Source: JAUVKT01 sp942491535
GTDB taxonomy: Bacteria; Bacteroidota; Bacteroidia; Bacteroidales; VadinHA17
NCBI GenBank assembly: GCA_942491535.1
Contig: CALOBV010000020.1
Span: 186,001 to 250,000 of the forward strand
Length of the DNA stretch: 64,000 nt
Direction: 5' to 3'
The position numbers and the translations under genes are program-made. Positions 53,551-63,689 of this stretch are shown piece by piece; position 1 is the first letter of the stretch, and every line of letters starts with the position of its first letter. The notes beneath the pieces are model-generated. The model saw only the letters and a program-made list of their open reading frames with translations. It was not told the origin of the DNA and did no database searches.

Positions 53551-55323
53551 ATGACCAGTGATTCAAATAGACTTTCCAGATTTTGGCAGGAATTAATAAG
53601 ACGCAGGGTCATACATGTAATCACAATGTATGCTTCAGCTACATTTGTAATAATTGAATTGATCAATAATCTGGCAGAACCTTTGAACCTGCCTGCCAAC
53701 CTGCTAACAATAGTAATCATAGTCCTTGCTATTGGGTTTCCATTTGCCATTATTTTATCATGGTTGTTTGATTTGACTTCAAAAGGAGTTGAAAAAACCA
53801 AACCTATCGAAGAGCTTAAGGAAGAAGATAAAACTGTAGTTCCCAATGCATGGAAAATAGCCACATATGCGAGTTTTGTTGTGATTGTTGGATTGTTAAC
53901 ATTCAACATTATTGGAAGTAGTAAGCTCTTACATGCAGGTGATATTCAGTCATTGTTAATCTTACCTTTTGATAATCTTACTGGTGATGATCAATTGGAC
54001 TGGGTCACAGCCGGAATGCACTCCTCCCTTATCGGAAATATTGGTAAGGTATCCAGTCTGAGGGTGCTCGGGAAAATTACCTCCAATGCCTATAAAGAAA
54101 CAGATTTGACGGCCTCTGATATTGCCAGAAAACATAATCTGGATGCTGTGGTAGAACCGACGGTTATGCGTTATGGAGATAGTGTATGTATTCAGATTCG
54201 GATTATCACTTTCTTTCCGGAGGAGAGAGTCCTCTGGATGGCTGAATATACTGAGGAAAAAAGCCAGATTGAGAACCTCTATAACCAGGTTACCAAACAG
54301 ATTGCTGATGAGGTAATGGTACAACTTACCCCGGGAGAAGAGCAATTACTGGCCCAGGCCAGGATAGTCAACAGCGAAGCATACGATTATTATCTTAAAG
54401 GCCTTTATAACTGGGAACTATTTACGCCTGAATCGATCCAACTGGCCCTGGAGTATTTTACAAAAGCGATTGAGACAGATCGCGATTGGGCACTCCCCTA
54501 TGCAGGAGTAGCATATTACTGGATAGCCATCAGGCAGTACGGGTTTGCTCCGCCATCCATCACAATACCAAGAATATACGAGAATCTCGAAAAAGCTTCT
54601 AAGCTGGATCCTAATTCTGCATTTGTTCAGTATGTAAGCGCCCTGGCCAGTGTCTGGACAGAATTTGACTGGGCAAAAGGCGAAAAGGAGTTTTTAAATG
54701 TACTGGAGATCAATTCGAATGATGCATTAACTCATGTTTATTATGCCCACCTGTTAACGATTTTGAAAAGGGATGAGGAAGCCGGCACACAGGCCAATAT
54801 TGCTATGGGCCTGGATCCCATGAACCCCATGGTACTGGGTTTATCCTCCATGGCCATGGCATTTACCGGGGAGTACGAAAAAGCCATTGAGGCGGGAGAA
54901 CATTCTCTGTCGCTTGCTCCGGGCAATGGGGCTGCTCTGTCGGGATTATTCCTGGCATATTTGCTTAAGAAGGATTATGATAAATCGCTTGATGCCTGGA
55001 CAAGTTCTCTGGGCCTTGATGAACAAACCAGCATGGATATCCTGAGTAATAATGAAAAGAAAGATTTTCACGCTGCTGTAACCATACTTGCAGAAGCATA
55101 TTTAAATACTGGTCAGGTAAGGCCTTTTGATTTGGCGATGGTTTATGCAGCTGCAGGTAATTCATCCTTTGCCATGGAGTGGATGGAGAAGGCCTATGAG
55201 GATCAGGATGCCAATATTCCCTATGTCGGGATAAACTTGTTTTCAAAGGGACCTTTCAAAATAGATGATCCCAGGCTCAATGAACTCCTTCAGAAAATGA
55301 ATCTACCCCTGTCAATTGACTAA
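53551..55323 (+). CDS. Membrane-anchored TolB-like/TPR protein 1
   Basis: The 590-residue protein starts with a conserved cytosolic/membrane module (SRFWQELIRRRVIHVITMYA, two helices at about 25-45 and 52-72, SWLFDLTSKGVEKTKPIEEL). A third helix is at about 108-125. A FlgO/TolB-N-like domain (about 130-265; LLILPFDNLTGDDQLDWVTAG) precedes several tetratricopeptide repeats (about 280-590). Proteins of this layout are related to membrane adenylate-cyclase and CadC-like regulators but have no catalytic or DNA-binding domain here. Two paralogs lie downstream. Its role is probably scaffold or sensor; this is inference. Confidence 0.8.
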   Translation: MTSDSNRLSRFWQELIRRRVIHVITMYASATFVIIELINNLAEPLNLPANLLTIVIIVLAIGFPFAIILSWLFDLTSKGVEKTKPIEELKEEDKTVVPNAWKIATYASFVVIVGLLTFNIIGSSKLLHAGDIQSLLILPFDNLTGDDQLDWVTAGMHSSLIGNIGKVSSLRVLGKITSNAYKETDLTASDIARKHNLDAVVEPTVMRYGDSVCIQIRIITFFPEERVLWMAEYTEEKSQIENLYNQVTKQIADEVMVQLTPGEEQLLAQARIVNSEAYDYYLKGLYNWELFTPESIQLALEYFTKAIETDRDWALPYAGVAYYWIAIRQYGFAPPSITIPRIYENLEKASKLDPNSAFVQYVSALASVWTEFDWAKGEKEFLNVLEINSNDALTHVYYAHLLTILKRDEEAGTQANIAMGLDPMNPMVLGLSSMAMAFTGEYEKAIEAGEHSLSLAPGNGAALSGLFLAYLLKKDYDKSLDAWTSSLGLDEQTSMDILSNNEKKDFHAAVTILAEAYLNTGQVRPFDLAMVYAAAGNSSFAMEWMEKAYEDQDANIPYVGINLFSKGPFKIDDPRLNELLQKMNLPLSID

Positions 55324-55445
55324 AGGAATATAGGTGTTTGGGTTGCTCTCTTTAAATTGCACTACAGAATATACTTTTATTGCATTATTGTCTGTCATAA
55401 CTTTAACAAAATAAGCTTATAAGTAGTAACATAAAATTAAATAAT

Positions 55446-56168
55446 ATGAAAAAATCTCATTTGTCCCACTTATTAATTCCTGCTATACTATTTATTACCT
55501 GTACTCTAAGTGCACAGGAAAAGTATCCTAATGAAGGAATGCCTATCAAAGACCTTGATGGCAATGTTTATAGAACCATCAATACAGAGTCAGGGGTGTG
55601 GATGGCTGAAAATCTCAGGACATCTAAACTCAATGATGGCACTCCACTGCCTCTTATCAATGACAACAGTGAGTGGGATAAAACAAAGACTTCAGCATAT
55701 GGATGGTATAAAAGCACTGCAGAATATACTGAGACTTATGGAGCAATTTATAACTGGTATACAGTAGAAACTGAAAAACTTTGTCCAAAAGGATGGCATG
55801 TTCCAACTAAGGAGGAATGGCAGGATCTAATGGAAAATGCCGGAAGCGGCCACCGAGATAGAGATAATGCTGCCATGCTTAAAGAGGCAGGTACTGCTCA
55901 CTGGAAGGCCCCAAACGAAGGCGCCACAAATGAGATATTCTTTACTGCCCTTCCCGCTGGAGAGGTCTCCTTTGCTTATTCTGATGAAAAAGCCGGAACA
56001 AAAACATCGTGGTGGACCTCCAATGAAGACCGTTTTAACCTTAATCCTGGAGAATCTGCTACTAATGCCAATAATGTAGGTTTGACCTATGACTTTCTCA
56101 GCAGTTCTGAGGGCTCTTTTAACAAAAAATCAGCATTGCCTGTCCGCTGCAAGATGGATGAAGAATAA
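55446..56168 (+). CDS. Secreted FISUMP-domain protein
   Basis: The 240-residue protein has a signal peptide (residues 1-23, ending LSAQ). A full FISUMP domain follows: IKDLDGNVYRTINTESGVWMAENLRTSKLNDGTPLP is the canonical opening (each half conserved). It continues with GAIYNWYTV, LCPKGWHVPTKEEWQDLM, TSWWTSNEDR and KKSALPVRCKMD. It is exported to the periplasm or surface; the function of this very common family is unknown. It lies between TPR paralogs 1 and 2 with its own -7-like box (TAACTTTA, about 45 bases before the ATG). Confidence 0.9.
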   Translation: MKKSHLSHLLIPAILFITCTLSAQEKYPNEGMPIKDLDGNVYRTINTESGVWMAENLRTSKLNDGTPLPLINDNSEWDKTKTSAYGWYKSTAEYTETYGAIYNWYTVETEKLCPKGWHVPTKEEWQDLMENAGSGHRDRDNAAMLKEAGTAHWKAPNEGATNEIFFTALPAGEVSFAYSDEKAGTKTSWWTSNEDRFNLNPGESATNANNVGLTYDFLSSSEGSFNKKSALPVRCKMDEE

Positions 56169-56411
56169 AGCTGAAAGATATTTAACCAGGTCAATAGGTG
56201 TCCGAATTTCTCTATTTATGGTTGCTCGCCTGCCTGCCTACCGGCAGGTAAACTTCAGCCAATTTTATTCGCCAACCGTGAGTCTGCCTGGTGCAATATC
56301 ACATGACACATCAAGGCCAACCGTTATCTGCAATTAAAACAATAAATAAATACTTGTCCATTTTATTTTCAGGTTGTAACTTGCAGGTAATTAACCACAA
56401 AGCCAAATGAC
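56169..56411. other. Spacer with a short hairpin repeat
   Basis: The 243-base gap contains the inverted repeat CCTGCC-TACC-GGCAGG at about 56232-56247, preceded by GTTGCTCGCCTGC, a word that recurs at about 61280. No gene is seen. Confidence 0.45.
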
Positions 56412-57041
56412 ATGAAGAATCTAATTTATTTAGCTGTTCTGTTGCTTTCATTTGGATGCAACCCGACTAAGGAGGATAAATCTTTGAAAGAAGGGGACAC
56501 TAATAATTTTGATAGGACTCAAAATCAATTTACTAAAGTCCCACTTCTTGATACTATCATTAGGTCAGATGATCCGCACGAATTTAGACCATGGCAGATA
56601 AAATCATTTGTGGATGAATCAGGAAACCTGAGCGATGAAAAATATGTTAAATACTATACCACAATTTTTATCAATACTCCTGATTCATCTTTCCAGTATG
56701 TTTATGTGAAAGTTATTGTCACTAAGAATACTGCAGGGATTTTTATTCATGATAATGGTTCAAAGCACCCGGCTAAAAAATTAACTGGAACAGTCACTAT
56801 GACAATGGCATTATCCAGCCATGAAAAATCTGTAATAGAAATAGATACTGAGTGGGATATTAATGGCGGGTTTAGAATTGTAAACAATGTTAATCCAGAA
56901 AAGTCATATTTTACTGATTTTTTAAACTGTTTAAAAAATAGCCCATCAGGATTCGTAGTAAGCTTTGAAGATGAATATTTAACTGAATATTCATTTTTTA
57001 TACCGACAGAAGGATTTTCCGAAGAGTTCACACTCCTATAG
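56412..57041 (+). CDS. Lipoprotein of unknown function
   Basis: The 209-residue protein has a lipoprotein signal with lipobox LSFGC (Cys16). The mature part has no family I recognise; it is beta-rich, with FQYVYVKVIVTKNTAGIFIHD, KKLTGTVTMTMALSSHEKSVI and a final SFEDEYLTEYSFFIPTEGFS. It has its own terminator about 160 bases downstream. No functional link with the flanking TPR genes is evident. Confidence 0.7.
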   Translation: MKNLIYLAVLLLSFGCNPTKEDKSLKEGDTNNFDRTQNQFTKVPLLDTIIRSDDPHEFRPWQIKSFVDESGNLSDEKYVKYYTTIFINTPDSSFQYVYVKVIVTKNTAGIFIHDNGSKHPAKKLTGTVTMTMALSSHEKSVIEIDTEWDINGGFRIVNNVNPEKSYFTDFLNCLKNSPSGFVVSFEDEYLTEYSFFIPTEGFSEEFTLL

Positions 57042-57203
57042 GTATTCGAATAAGCCCATTGATCAGGTATCAGCCGGCCCTTGCCTGCTTCTTTAATGCT
57101 GCATAATAGGATTCGAACTTATAAATGATCGTTAGATGTAATAGCGATAATGTTTCTGGTAATTTCTTAACTGAATTAATGAGCGCTTGAAAGGGATTCA
57201 AGG

Positions 57204-57235
57204 AGGGAAGTATCATTTGTAGTACTTCCCTTTTA
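57204..57235 (+). terminator. Intrinsic terminator before TPR paralog 2
   Basis: AGGGAAGTA (57204-57212) pairs with TACTTCCCT (57223-57231), loop of 10 bases, followed by TTTATTT. Confidence 0.7.
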
Positions 57236-57287
57236 TTTGTGTTTGATAAGCAGTTAGTTTAAATTTATATATCCAAACCTAACCTCT

Positions 57288-59195
57288 ATGGCTGATAAAC
57301 CTGATAATCCATTCAAGTTCTGGGAGGAGCTAAAGCGAAGGAAGGTAGTTCGTGTAATTATTGGATACGCTGCTGCTTCGTTTGTTACTATTGAACTTAC
57401 TAATAATATTACAGAACCTTTAAGCTTACCTGAATGGGTTCCTACTCTAATTATTGTACTGCTTGCCATTGGATTCCTGATTGCTATTGTAATGTCATGG
57501 ATATTTGACGTTACTCCACAGGGAATAAAAAAGACAGAGTCAGGCAAAACTGTTAAAGGAAAGACTCCACCAGAACCCGTTGAAAGAAAGTTTAAAGTAA
57601 GCGATGCAATTATTGCTGTCCTTCTTGTGGCTGTTATAATTTTAGCTTATCCAAGGATTTTTAACAAGAATAAATACAAGAATATCAGGGATGAGGATGG
57701 TAGAATATCAGTTGTTGTGATGCCGTTTCATAATATGACAAATGACACCCTCTGGGATGTCTGGCAGGAAGGGATACAAAATGAATTAATAACAGACCTT
57801 TCTAATATCAAAGAAGAACTTTCAGTGCGCCAGTTTCAAAGCGTTTATGATATAATCGAAAGTACAAATTATGCTTCCATTACTCCATCTTTTGCAAGTG
57901 ATATATCTCGTAAACTTGAAGCACATACTTTTATAATGGGAAGCATTAAGGAATCAGGAGATAGATTTCGGATAAACGCACAATTATTTAACACTGAAAC
58001 GGTAGAGATTTATAAGACCTTTGAGATAGACGGTGATTCGGAAGACAATGTTTTGCCTATAATAGATTCATTAAAACTACTTATCAGGAATTATCTAATA
58101 ATTGAGGGTATGATTAAGGACATGGACTATGATATAAAGTCATGGATAAAAACAGATAACCCCGAAGTCTATCGATATATTTTAAATGCAACAAAACTTT
58201 TTAACGCACTTGATTGGGAATTCGGAATAGAAGAATGTAATAAGGCATTGAAAATAGATTCAAGTATAATGATGTTGAACAGTTTATTGATTGCGGCTTA
58301 CTCAAATAGTGGGCAATATGAAAAAGCAAAGCAACTCATAAATAAGATCAGCGTATATAAAGATGACATAAATATCTCCGATTTTGATCAATATATAATA
58401 AAGTATTGGGAAGCCCTTTTTGAAAAGGACATAGCAAAATGCATCAAATACGACAAACTTTTCATAGAGATAGACCCGCACAACAGGAAGGTGTGGTATC
58501 AGCTAGGATTTGACTATACTAAAATTTGGAAGTACGAAGAAGCAATTGATGCCTTTGAAAAAGTTTTCGAGCTTGACAAGCAATGGGGGGTGCCAGGGAT
58601 TTGGAAGCCAACCTATCTTGATCTTGGGGGAGCATACCATAAAGTTGGTAATCATAAAAGAGAAAGAGAGGTTTATGAGATGGGGTTAGAATTATTTCCT
58701 GAATATGATCGAATAATTCGCCTACAGGCTATATGTGCTCTATCACAGGGTGATACAATAGAAGCCAATAAATATTTAGCAAGGTATATTACTATTAGAG
58801 AAAGAGAAAGATTGCAAGAAGCACAAAAACAAAATATTCTTGGTAATATTTACTGGAGTGCGAATATAATGGATAAAGCAGAAGCTTATTATCTTGAAGC
58901 TCTCGACCTAAATCCTAATTTTACCGGAGCAATGTATAATCTTGCAAGCCTGTATTTTGAGAAAGATTATAATATTTCACAGGGTATAGAATTAATAAAT
59001 AAAGTTTTGGAATTTTACCCTGAATCTTCGGATTGTATCGCTACAAAGGGATGGGGATTATTTAGAGAAGGGAAGTATGAAGAATCCCTTGAGCACTTAG
59101 AAAAATCATGGGATATGAAAACATACTATAATCATGAACTCTATCTAAATATACAAGAGGTTAAACAAGCCCTTGCCAGGCAGAATAGCGATTAA
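57288..59195 (+). CDS. Membrane-anchored TolB-like/TPR protein 2
   Basis: The 635-residue protein shares the N-terminal module (FKFWEELKRRKVVRVIIGYA, two helices, SWIFDVTPQGIKKTES) with paralogs 1 and 3 but is the most diverged. A third helix (AIIAVLLVAVIILAYP) precedes the TolB-like domain (VVMPFHNMTNDTLWDVWQEG). A long TPR array follows (for example WKYEEAIDAFEKVFELDKQW and MDKAEAYYLEALDLNPNF). It does not have the 115-bp upstream block of the other two. The TPRs suggest protein-protein interaction in the periplasm. It ends at a strong terminator. Confidence 0.8.
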   Translation: MADKPDNPFKFWEELKRRKVVRVIIGYAAASFVTIELTNNITEPLSLPEWVPTLIIVLLAIGFLIAIVMSWIFDVTPQGIKKTESGKTVKGKTPPEPVERKFKVSDAIIAVLLVAVIILAYPRIFNKNKYKNIRDEDGRISVVVMPFHNMTNDTLWDVWQEGIQNELITDLSNIKEELSVRQFQSVYDIIESTNYASITPSFASDISRKLEAHTFIMGSIKESGDRFRINAQLFNTETVEIYKTFEIDGDSEDNVLPIIDSLKLLIRNYLIIEGMIKDMDYDIKSWIKTDNPEVYRYILNATKLFNALDWEFGIEECNKALKIDSSIMMLNSLLIAAYSNSGQYEKAKQLINKISVYKDDINISDFDQYIIKYWEALFEKDIAKCIKYDKLFIEIDPHNRKVWYQLGFDYTKIWKYEEAIDAFEKVFELDKQWGVPGIWKPTYLDLGGAYHKVGNHKREREVYEMGLELFPEYDRIIRLQAICALSQGDTIEANKYLARYITIRERERLQEAQKQNILGNIYWSANIMDKAEAYYLEALDLNPNFTGAMYNLASLYFEKDYNISQGIELINKVLEFYPESSDCIATKGWGLFREGKYEESLEHLEKSWDMKTYYNHELYLNIQEVKQALARQNSD

Positions 59196-59218
59196 AATAT
59201 CATATTTTACCAGATAAG

Positions 59219-59248
59219 CCACCTATCATTCCGATAGGTGGTTTTTTA
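59219..59248 (+). terminator. Strong intrinsic terminator after TPR paralog 2
   Basis: CCACCTATC (59219-59227) pairs perfectly with GATAGGTGG (59233-59241) around ATTCC, followed by six Ts and ATTT. Confidence 0.85.
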
Positions 59249-59312
59249 TTTACTAAAACTTACAACTTTATCAACCCTGCCTGCCGTTCTACCTGCCACA
59301 GTCATGGCATCC

Positions 59313-59427
59313 AGGAGTTTAGAGTGATTTTGAGAGCTTATGGAAGAGTAAGCCTAATTACGGGGTTGGGATTAATTGATTAATAGAATTGTTTTCATAA
59401 CTTGCATATAACCAACATTTAACCTAC
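59313..59427 (+). repeat. 115-bp upstream block, copy 2
   Basis: This differs from 53436-53550 at three positions and has identical length to the ATG. It precedes TPR paralog 3 and includes ATTAATTGATTAAT (59371-59384). Confidence 0.8.
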
Positions 59428-61206
59428 ATGGCCAGTGATTCAAATAGACTTTCCAGATTCTGGCAGGAATTAAAAAGACGGAGAGTAATACATGTTATCA
59501 CATTGTATGCTTCAACATCATTCATAATAATAGAACTGATCAATAACCTGGCGGAGCCCCTGAACCTGAAGCCCAATCTTCTTACTATCGTCGTGATAGT
59601 GCTGGCTATTGGATTCCCACTGGCCATAATACTATCCTGGCTATATGATCTGACCTCAGAGGGTGTTGAGAAAACCAAATCTATCGAAGAGCTTAAGGAA
59701 GGAGAGAAGTCGGTGATCCCCAATGCATGGAAAATCGCAACCTATGTTAGTTTTGTGATGATTTTGGGACTGGCCCTCCTCAATATTGTGGGTGGAGGCA
59801 AAAAGTTACGTGCAGGTGACATTCAGTCATTAGTGATCCTGCCTTTCGATAATTTCACAGGTGATGACCAATTGGAATATTTTGTATCAGGCATGCATGC
59901 CTCTCTGATTGGGGATATTGGACAGGTGGGCGGATTGCACGTTAAATCCAGGACTTCCTCCAATGCATTCAAAGGGACGGATATGACCATCCCGGAAATT
60001 GCGTCAAAGCTAGGAGCTGATGCTGCCCTGGAAACAGCTGTAATGTGCCTGGGCGACACCATATGTATCCAGTTACGGCTCGTAAGCACAACTGGCGATG
60101 AGAAGCAGCTCTGGGTGGCAGATTACAGGGAGGAGAAAAGCCAGATACTTAACCTCTATAACCGGATCACAAAGCAAATTGCAAAAGAGGTGATGGTTGA
60201 ATTATCTACCGATGAGAAACGCCGGCTGGATAAGATGCGAACAGTGGATAAAGAAGCCTATGATGCCTACCTAAGTAGTTATGAGTACTGGGGAGATCTC
60301 AGCAAAGAGTCGCTGGATAAGGCCTATGAATATCTTAGTCAGGCCATTGAAAAAGATCCTGAATGGGCTCCCTTATATGCTGGGATGGCACAGGTATGGG
60401 TGGGACGATTGCAAATGGGAATGGTGGAAACAACGCTTGGGCGTCAAAGGATTCATGAAAACATAAACAAAGCATTTGAACTGGATCCCGACTTTCCCGA
60501 TTCACATTTTATCAATGGCATCATCTCCACCTGGACCGACTGGAATTGGGAGCAGGGAGAAAAATCCTTCCTGAAGGCCCTGTCCATCAATCCCAACGAT
60601 GTGATGTCACGCATTTATTATGCGCATTTACTTTTCATTCTTCATCGACCAGATGAGGCACTTACCCAGGGAAAGCTGGCAGTGGAACTGGACCCTTTAA
60701 ATCCCCTGGTCCTTGGATTATATTCTGTAGTTTTGAGATCCACAGGCCAATTCCAGAAAGCCCTGGAGTCTGCAGAAAAGGCACTAGTTATCAATCCTGA
60801 ACATAGCTTTTCCTTGTTTGAATTGAAAAATACTCTTCTTGCCATGGGGGAGTATGATAAGGCTTTTGAATATCGAAAAATAGTCCTGGCCAGATTTTTC
60901 GGAGAGGAGCTCATACAATCTTTTGATCTGATTTTTAGAGAGGAGGGGTATGTTGCCGCTGAGAAAGAGATTGTATATCAATTTGAGCTATTGGCTCAGG
61001 AAAGGCATGTTTCTACCAATGTAATGGCAAGCAGACACTACTCGAATAGAGAATACAGCAAAGCCCTTGATGATCTTGAGAAAGGGTATGATTTGCATGA
61101 GCCCAATATGCCCTATATTGCAGCTGGCTACAACGGTTTTGTCGAGTTGTATGACAGCATCAGGTTTATCGCCATCGTGAAGAAAATGAACTCTGCCCCT
61201 TCCTAA
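59428..61206 (+). CDS. Membrane-anchored TolB-like/TPR protein 3
   Basis: The 592-residue protein is the closest paralog of protein 1. The first 15 residues are almost identical (SDSNRLSRFWQELKRRRVIH), then similarity falls along the chain. It has two helices at about 20-72, a third at about 108-126, the TolB-like domain (VILPFDNFTGDDQLEYFVSG), and TPRs from about residue 275 onward. It shares the 115-bp upstream block with paralog 1. Separate substrates or partners with common control would explain this pattern. Confidence 0.8.
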   Translation: MASDSNRLSRFWQELKRRRVIHVITLYASTSFIIIELINNLAEPLNLKPNLLTIVVIVLAIGFPLAIILSWLYDLTSEGVEKTKSIEELKEGEKSVIPNAWKIATYVSFVMILGLALLNIVGGGKKLRAGDIQSLVILPFDNFTGDDQLEYFVSGMHASLIGDIGQVGGLHVKSRTSSNAFKGTDMTIPEIASKLGADAALETAVMCLGDTICIQLRLVSTTGDEKQLWVADYREEKSQILNLYNRITKQIAKEVMVELSTDEKRRLDKMRTVDKEAYDAYLSSYEYWGDLSKESLDKAYEYLSQAIEKDPEWAPLYAGMAQVWVGRLQMGMVETTLGRQRIHENINKAFELDPDFPDSHFINGIISTWTDWNWEQGEKSFLKALSINPNDVMSRIYYAHLLFILHRPDEALTQGKLAVELDPLNPLVLGLYSVVLRSTGQFQKALESAEKALVINPEHSFSLFELKNTLLAMGEYDKAFEYRKIVLARFFGEELIQSFDLIFREEGYVAAEKEIVYQFELLAQERHVSTNVMASRHYSNREYSKALDDLEKGYDLHEPNMPYIAAGYNGFVELYDSIRFIAIVKKMNSAPS

Positions 61207-61418
61207 CAACTAGGTGTTAGTGTTGCTCGACTCGCCAAACTCATCTCGTGAGCTCATCCCGATCATTCGGGATTCGCTTGCTCGCCTGCGAGAGCTTATT
61301 TTAAACGATTCTCCCCTTATGTTATGAAATAAAGTTGTATTTTCCATCAAAATATATGATAATTGTCTGGTAACGAAATAATTTACGACCTGTCTATGAT
61401 GATTAATTAATTTGAGCA
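61207..61418. other. Spacer with hairpin repeat
   Basis: The 212-base gap contains the TCCCGA-TCAT-TCGGGA palindrome (about 61257-61272), related to the hairpin in the 39-bp repeats at 26.4 kb. GCTCGC-CT-GCGAGAGC follows near 61279-61294. No gene is seen. Confidence 0.5.
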
Positions 61419-62762
61419 ATGTGTCGAGGTAAATTTATGTTAGTCTGCATATTAACCTTTATCTGCTTGGTCGGCCATTCACAGACCTATTCAAGCAAAG
61501 ATAATTACACGGGAGTATGGGATTCTCAAACTACCTGGAATCCCGAATGGCCCGATCCCGTTTACAATATAAGTGGGCTAAACATCAATATTTATGGCAA
61601 AATTACTTCAAGGGACTCAATCTCTTTCACTGGAAATGCTAATATCCTTACAATATATGATACTCTGATAGTTAATGGCAGCCTGGATCTAAGCAACAAC
61701 TGCAGTATAATAGTTAATGATGGTGCTATTTTACTGGTAATAGGAAATCTCCGTCTTGACAATCAAAGCAATATTACAGCAAATGGCCTGATAGTGGTAA
61801 CAGGGAATATAATAAAGAAAAGTTCCTTGGTACGAATTTTTCAAGTAACGACAATCCGGTTAGAGTATTTGTTCGGGATGGTTTATCCGATAGAGGTAAG
61901 TGACAATCTATCTAATTACGAGGTTTTAAATTGTACATCTCCGGTAAATATAGTTTACCCAAATTCAAACTGCACCTATGGGGATTACATGGATTTTCTA
62001 AACAGCCAGTATAATAATCTTTTTCAGCAGAGCCTTGCGGAACTAAACACAAGTTATATACTTCCTGTTTGTGTAGGGGACCATAAATCTTTCCTCAACT
62101 ACAGGGAAAGATTATCAATGGCCCGGGCCGGATAGTTTCTTTAGCAACGAGCAAAGCCCCGTACTCCCTGATGCGGATATAAGCATGGTAGGAGATTACA
62201 TAATAAATATTACTACAATTGGTGACTTTACTGATACTGATACCATAAGCGTAGAAATTCTGGACTACCCGATTGCTAATCCCGGCCCCGACCAGAGGCT
62301 CGTTTTTACTTTTGAACGGATGGAGGCCGGTCTGGAAGATAACGAAACAGGTATCTGGACCGTATTGTCGGGCTCCGGTATTATTGCCGATACCATCCCC
62401 CGGCACACTTGTTAGTGATCTGTCTATTGGAGAAAACAGATTTCTATGGACAGTAAGCAATGGTGCCTGTGAAACAAGTGCAGAAATATTGATCATGGTG
62501 GAATCTTTATTCGTTCCGTCTGTAATTACCCCGAATGGTGATGGGGTAAATGATCTCTTCATCATTGGAGATGCTCAAATGAAAGTTGAGCTCATCATAT
62601 TTAACAGGTGGGGAATAGTTGAATATACAAACCCGTGATTATGATAATAATTGGGATGGAAAAAACAACAATGGCAACGATTTGCCAGTCGACACCTATT
62701 TTTATGTTCTGAATTTCACCAATAATATTACACTTAAAGGCTCAATACTAATTCAAAGATAA
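61419..62762 (+). pseudogene. T9SS type B sorting-domain protein, at least five frameshifts
   Basis: The product would be about 447 residues: a signal peptide, a surface domain (GVWDSQTTWNPEWPDPVYN, NINIYGKITSRDSISFTGN), and a C-terminal gliding-type sorting domain (VPSVITPNGDGVNDLFIIG, LIIFNRWGIVEYTN, YDNNWDGKNNNG, LPVDTYFYVLNFT, ending GSILIQR). This domain sends cargo through the type IX system and is used by PorP/SprF-associated type B proteins. Frame changes occur near 61828, 61895, 62100, 62398 (C5 run) and 62635 (C3 run). Each time homologous sequence continues in another frame. The stop TAA at 62760 is followed at once by the PorP ATG. Confidence 0.8.
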
Positions 62763-63670
62763 ATGGGCAGAATAGGACTCAGTATATTGCTTGTTTTATT
62801 TTCCTTAAGTTCTGCAGGCCAGAAAATACCAGTGTCAGGCCAGTATATTCATGATGCTCTTTATATCAATCCTGCTTTTGCAGGGAGTCATAACTCTCTT
62901 AGTGCTACATTTCTTTACAGAAGCCAATGGGTCGGGTTGGAGGATGGTCCCCGAAACAAGATATTATCTGTTCACGCACCCTTATTTAATGATCGTGTTG
63001 GACTGGGCTTTTTAATTGATCATAGTAGTATTGGCGTATTTAATGAAACCTGTTTTCTGGCTAACTATGCTTACAGGCTTGAAGTATATAATGGTATCCT
63101 GGCTTTTGGATTAGGGTTCGGGATTACCATACAGAATATATCCTGGCAGGATCTAATCTCCATTGACCCAAATGATCGCCTACTGTCGTATGAGAATAGT
63201 TCTGCTTTAATGCCTGAGTTTAGCCTGGGAACATTCTATTACACGGATAGATATTTTATTGGTTTATCCATTCCATTATTTTTAAGCCACGATTTTGATA
63301 AAGACAGCGGTAAATATATCCCTAAAAATAAATTCTCCGAATACAATTACATGCTAATGGCAGGATATAAATTTAACCTGGGAACATCTCTTATTATGTC
63401 CCATCTGTTCTGAAGTGCATCATGCTGGCTCCGCCCCTCAGATTGATTATAATTTACTTTTTACACTTAAAAAGAAGGTGACATTTGGTGCCGGTTTCAG
63501 AAGTGGAGGGGGAATTACAGGGATGTTCATCTACCAGGTAAATAATCAGTTAAAGATTGTCTATTCATATAATTTGAAATGGGCGATCTGAGAAAGTGTT
63601 GCCCTCCTCACATGAAGTAACAATAAACTATACCTTAAATTACTCCAGGCAAGTAGGAAGTCCGAGATAG
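62763..63670 (+). pseudogene. PorP/SprF family T9SS barrel protein, at least three frameshifts
   Basis: The N-terminal frame (to 63413) starts with a signal peptide and then PVSGQYIHDALYINPAFAGS, the diagnostic PorP/SprF opening, followed by SATFLYRSQWVGL. Downstream, family sequence continues in two other frames: PSVLK, then HHAGSAPQIDYNLLFTLKKK and FGAGFRSGGGITGMFIYQV. A last shift then gives SSHEVTINYTLNYSRQVGSP, ending at 63670. The full length of about 302 residues is normal. Family members sit in the outer membrane with the T9SS and attach type B cargo such as the protein encoded just before it. Confidence 0.82.
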
Positions 63671-63689
63671 GCAAAAAGATAAATGTAAT

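Noticed and set aside
57104..57125. A tRNA T-arm-like string on the minus strand (AAGTTCGAATCC then TATTATGCAGCA)
   Set aside because: The 5-bp T-stem has a mismatch, there is no matching acceptor 5' strand within 80 bases, and no anticodon arm can be folded. At most a fragment or chance.
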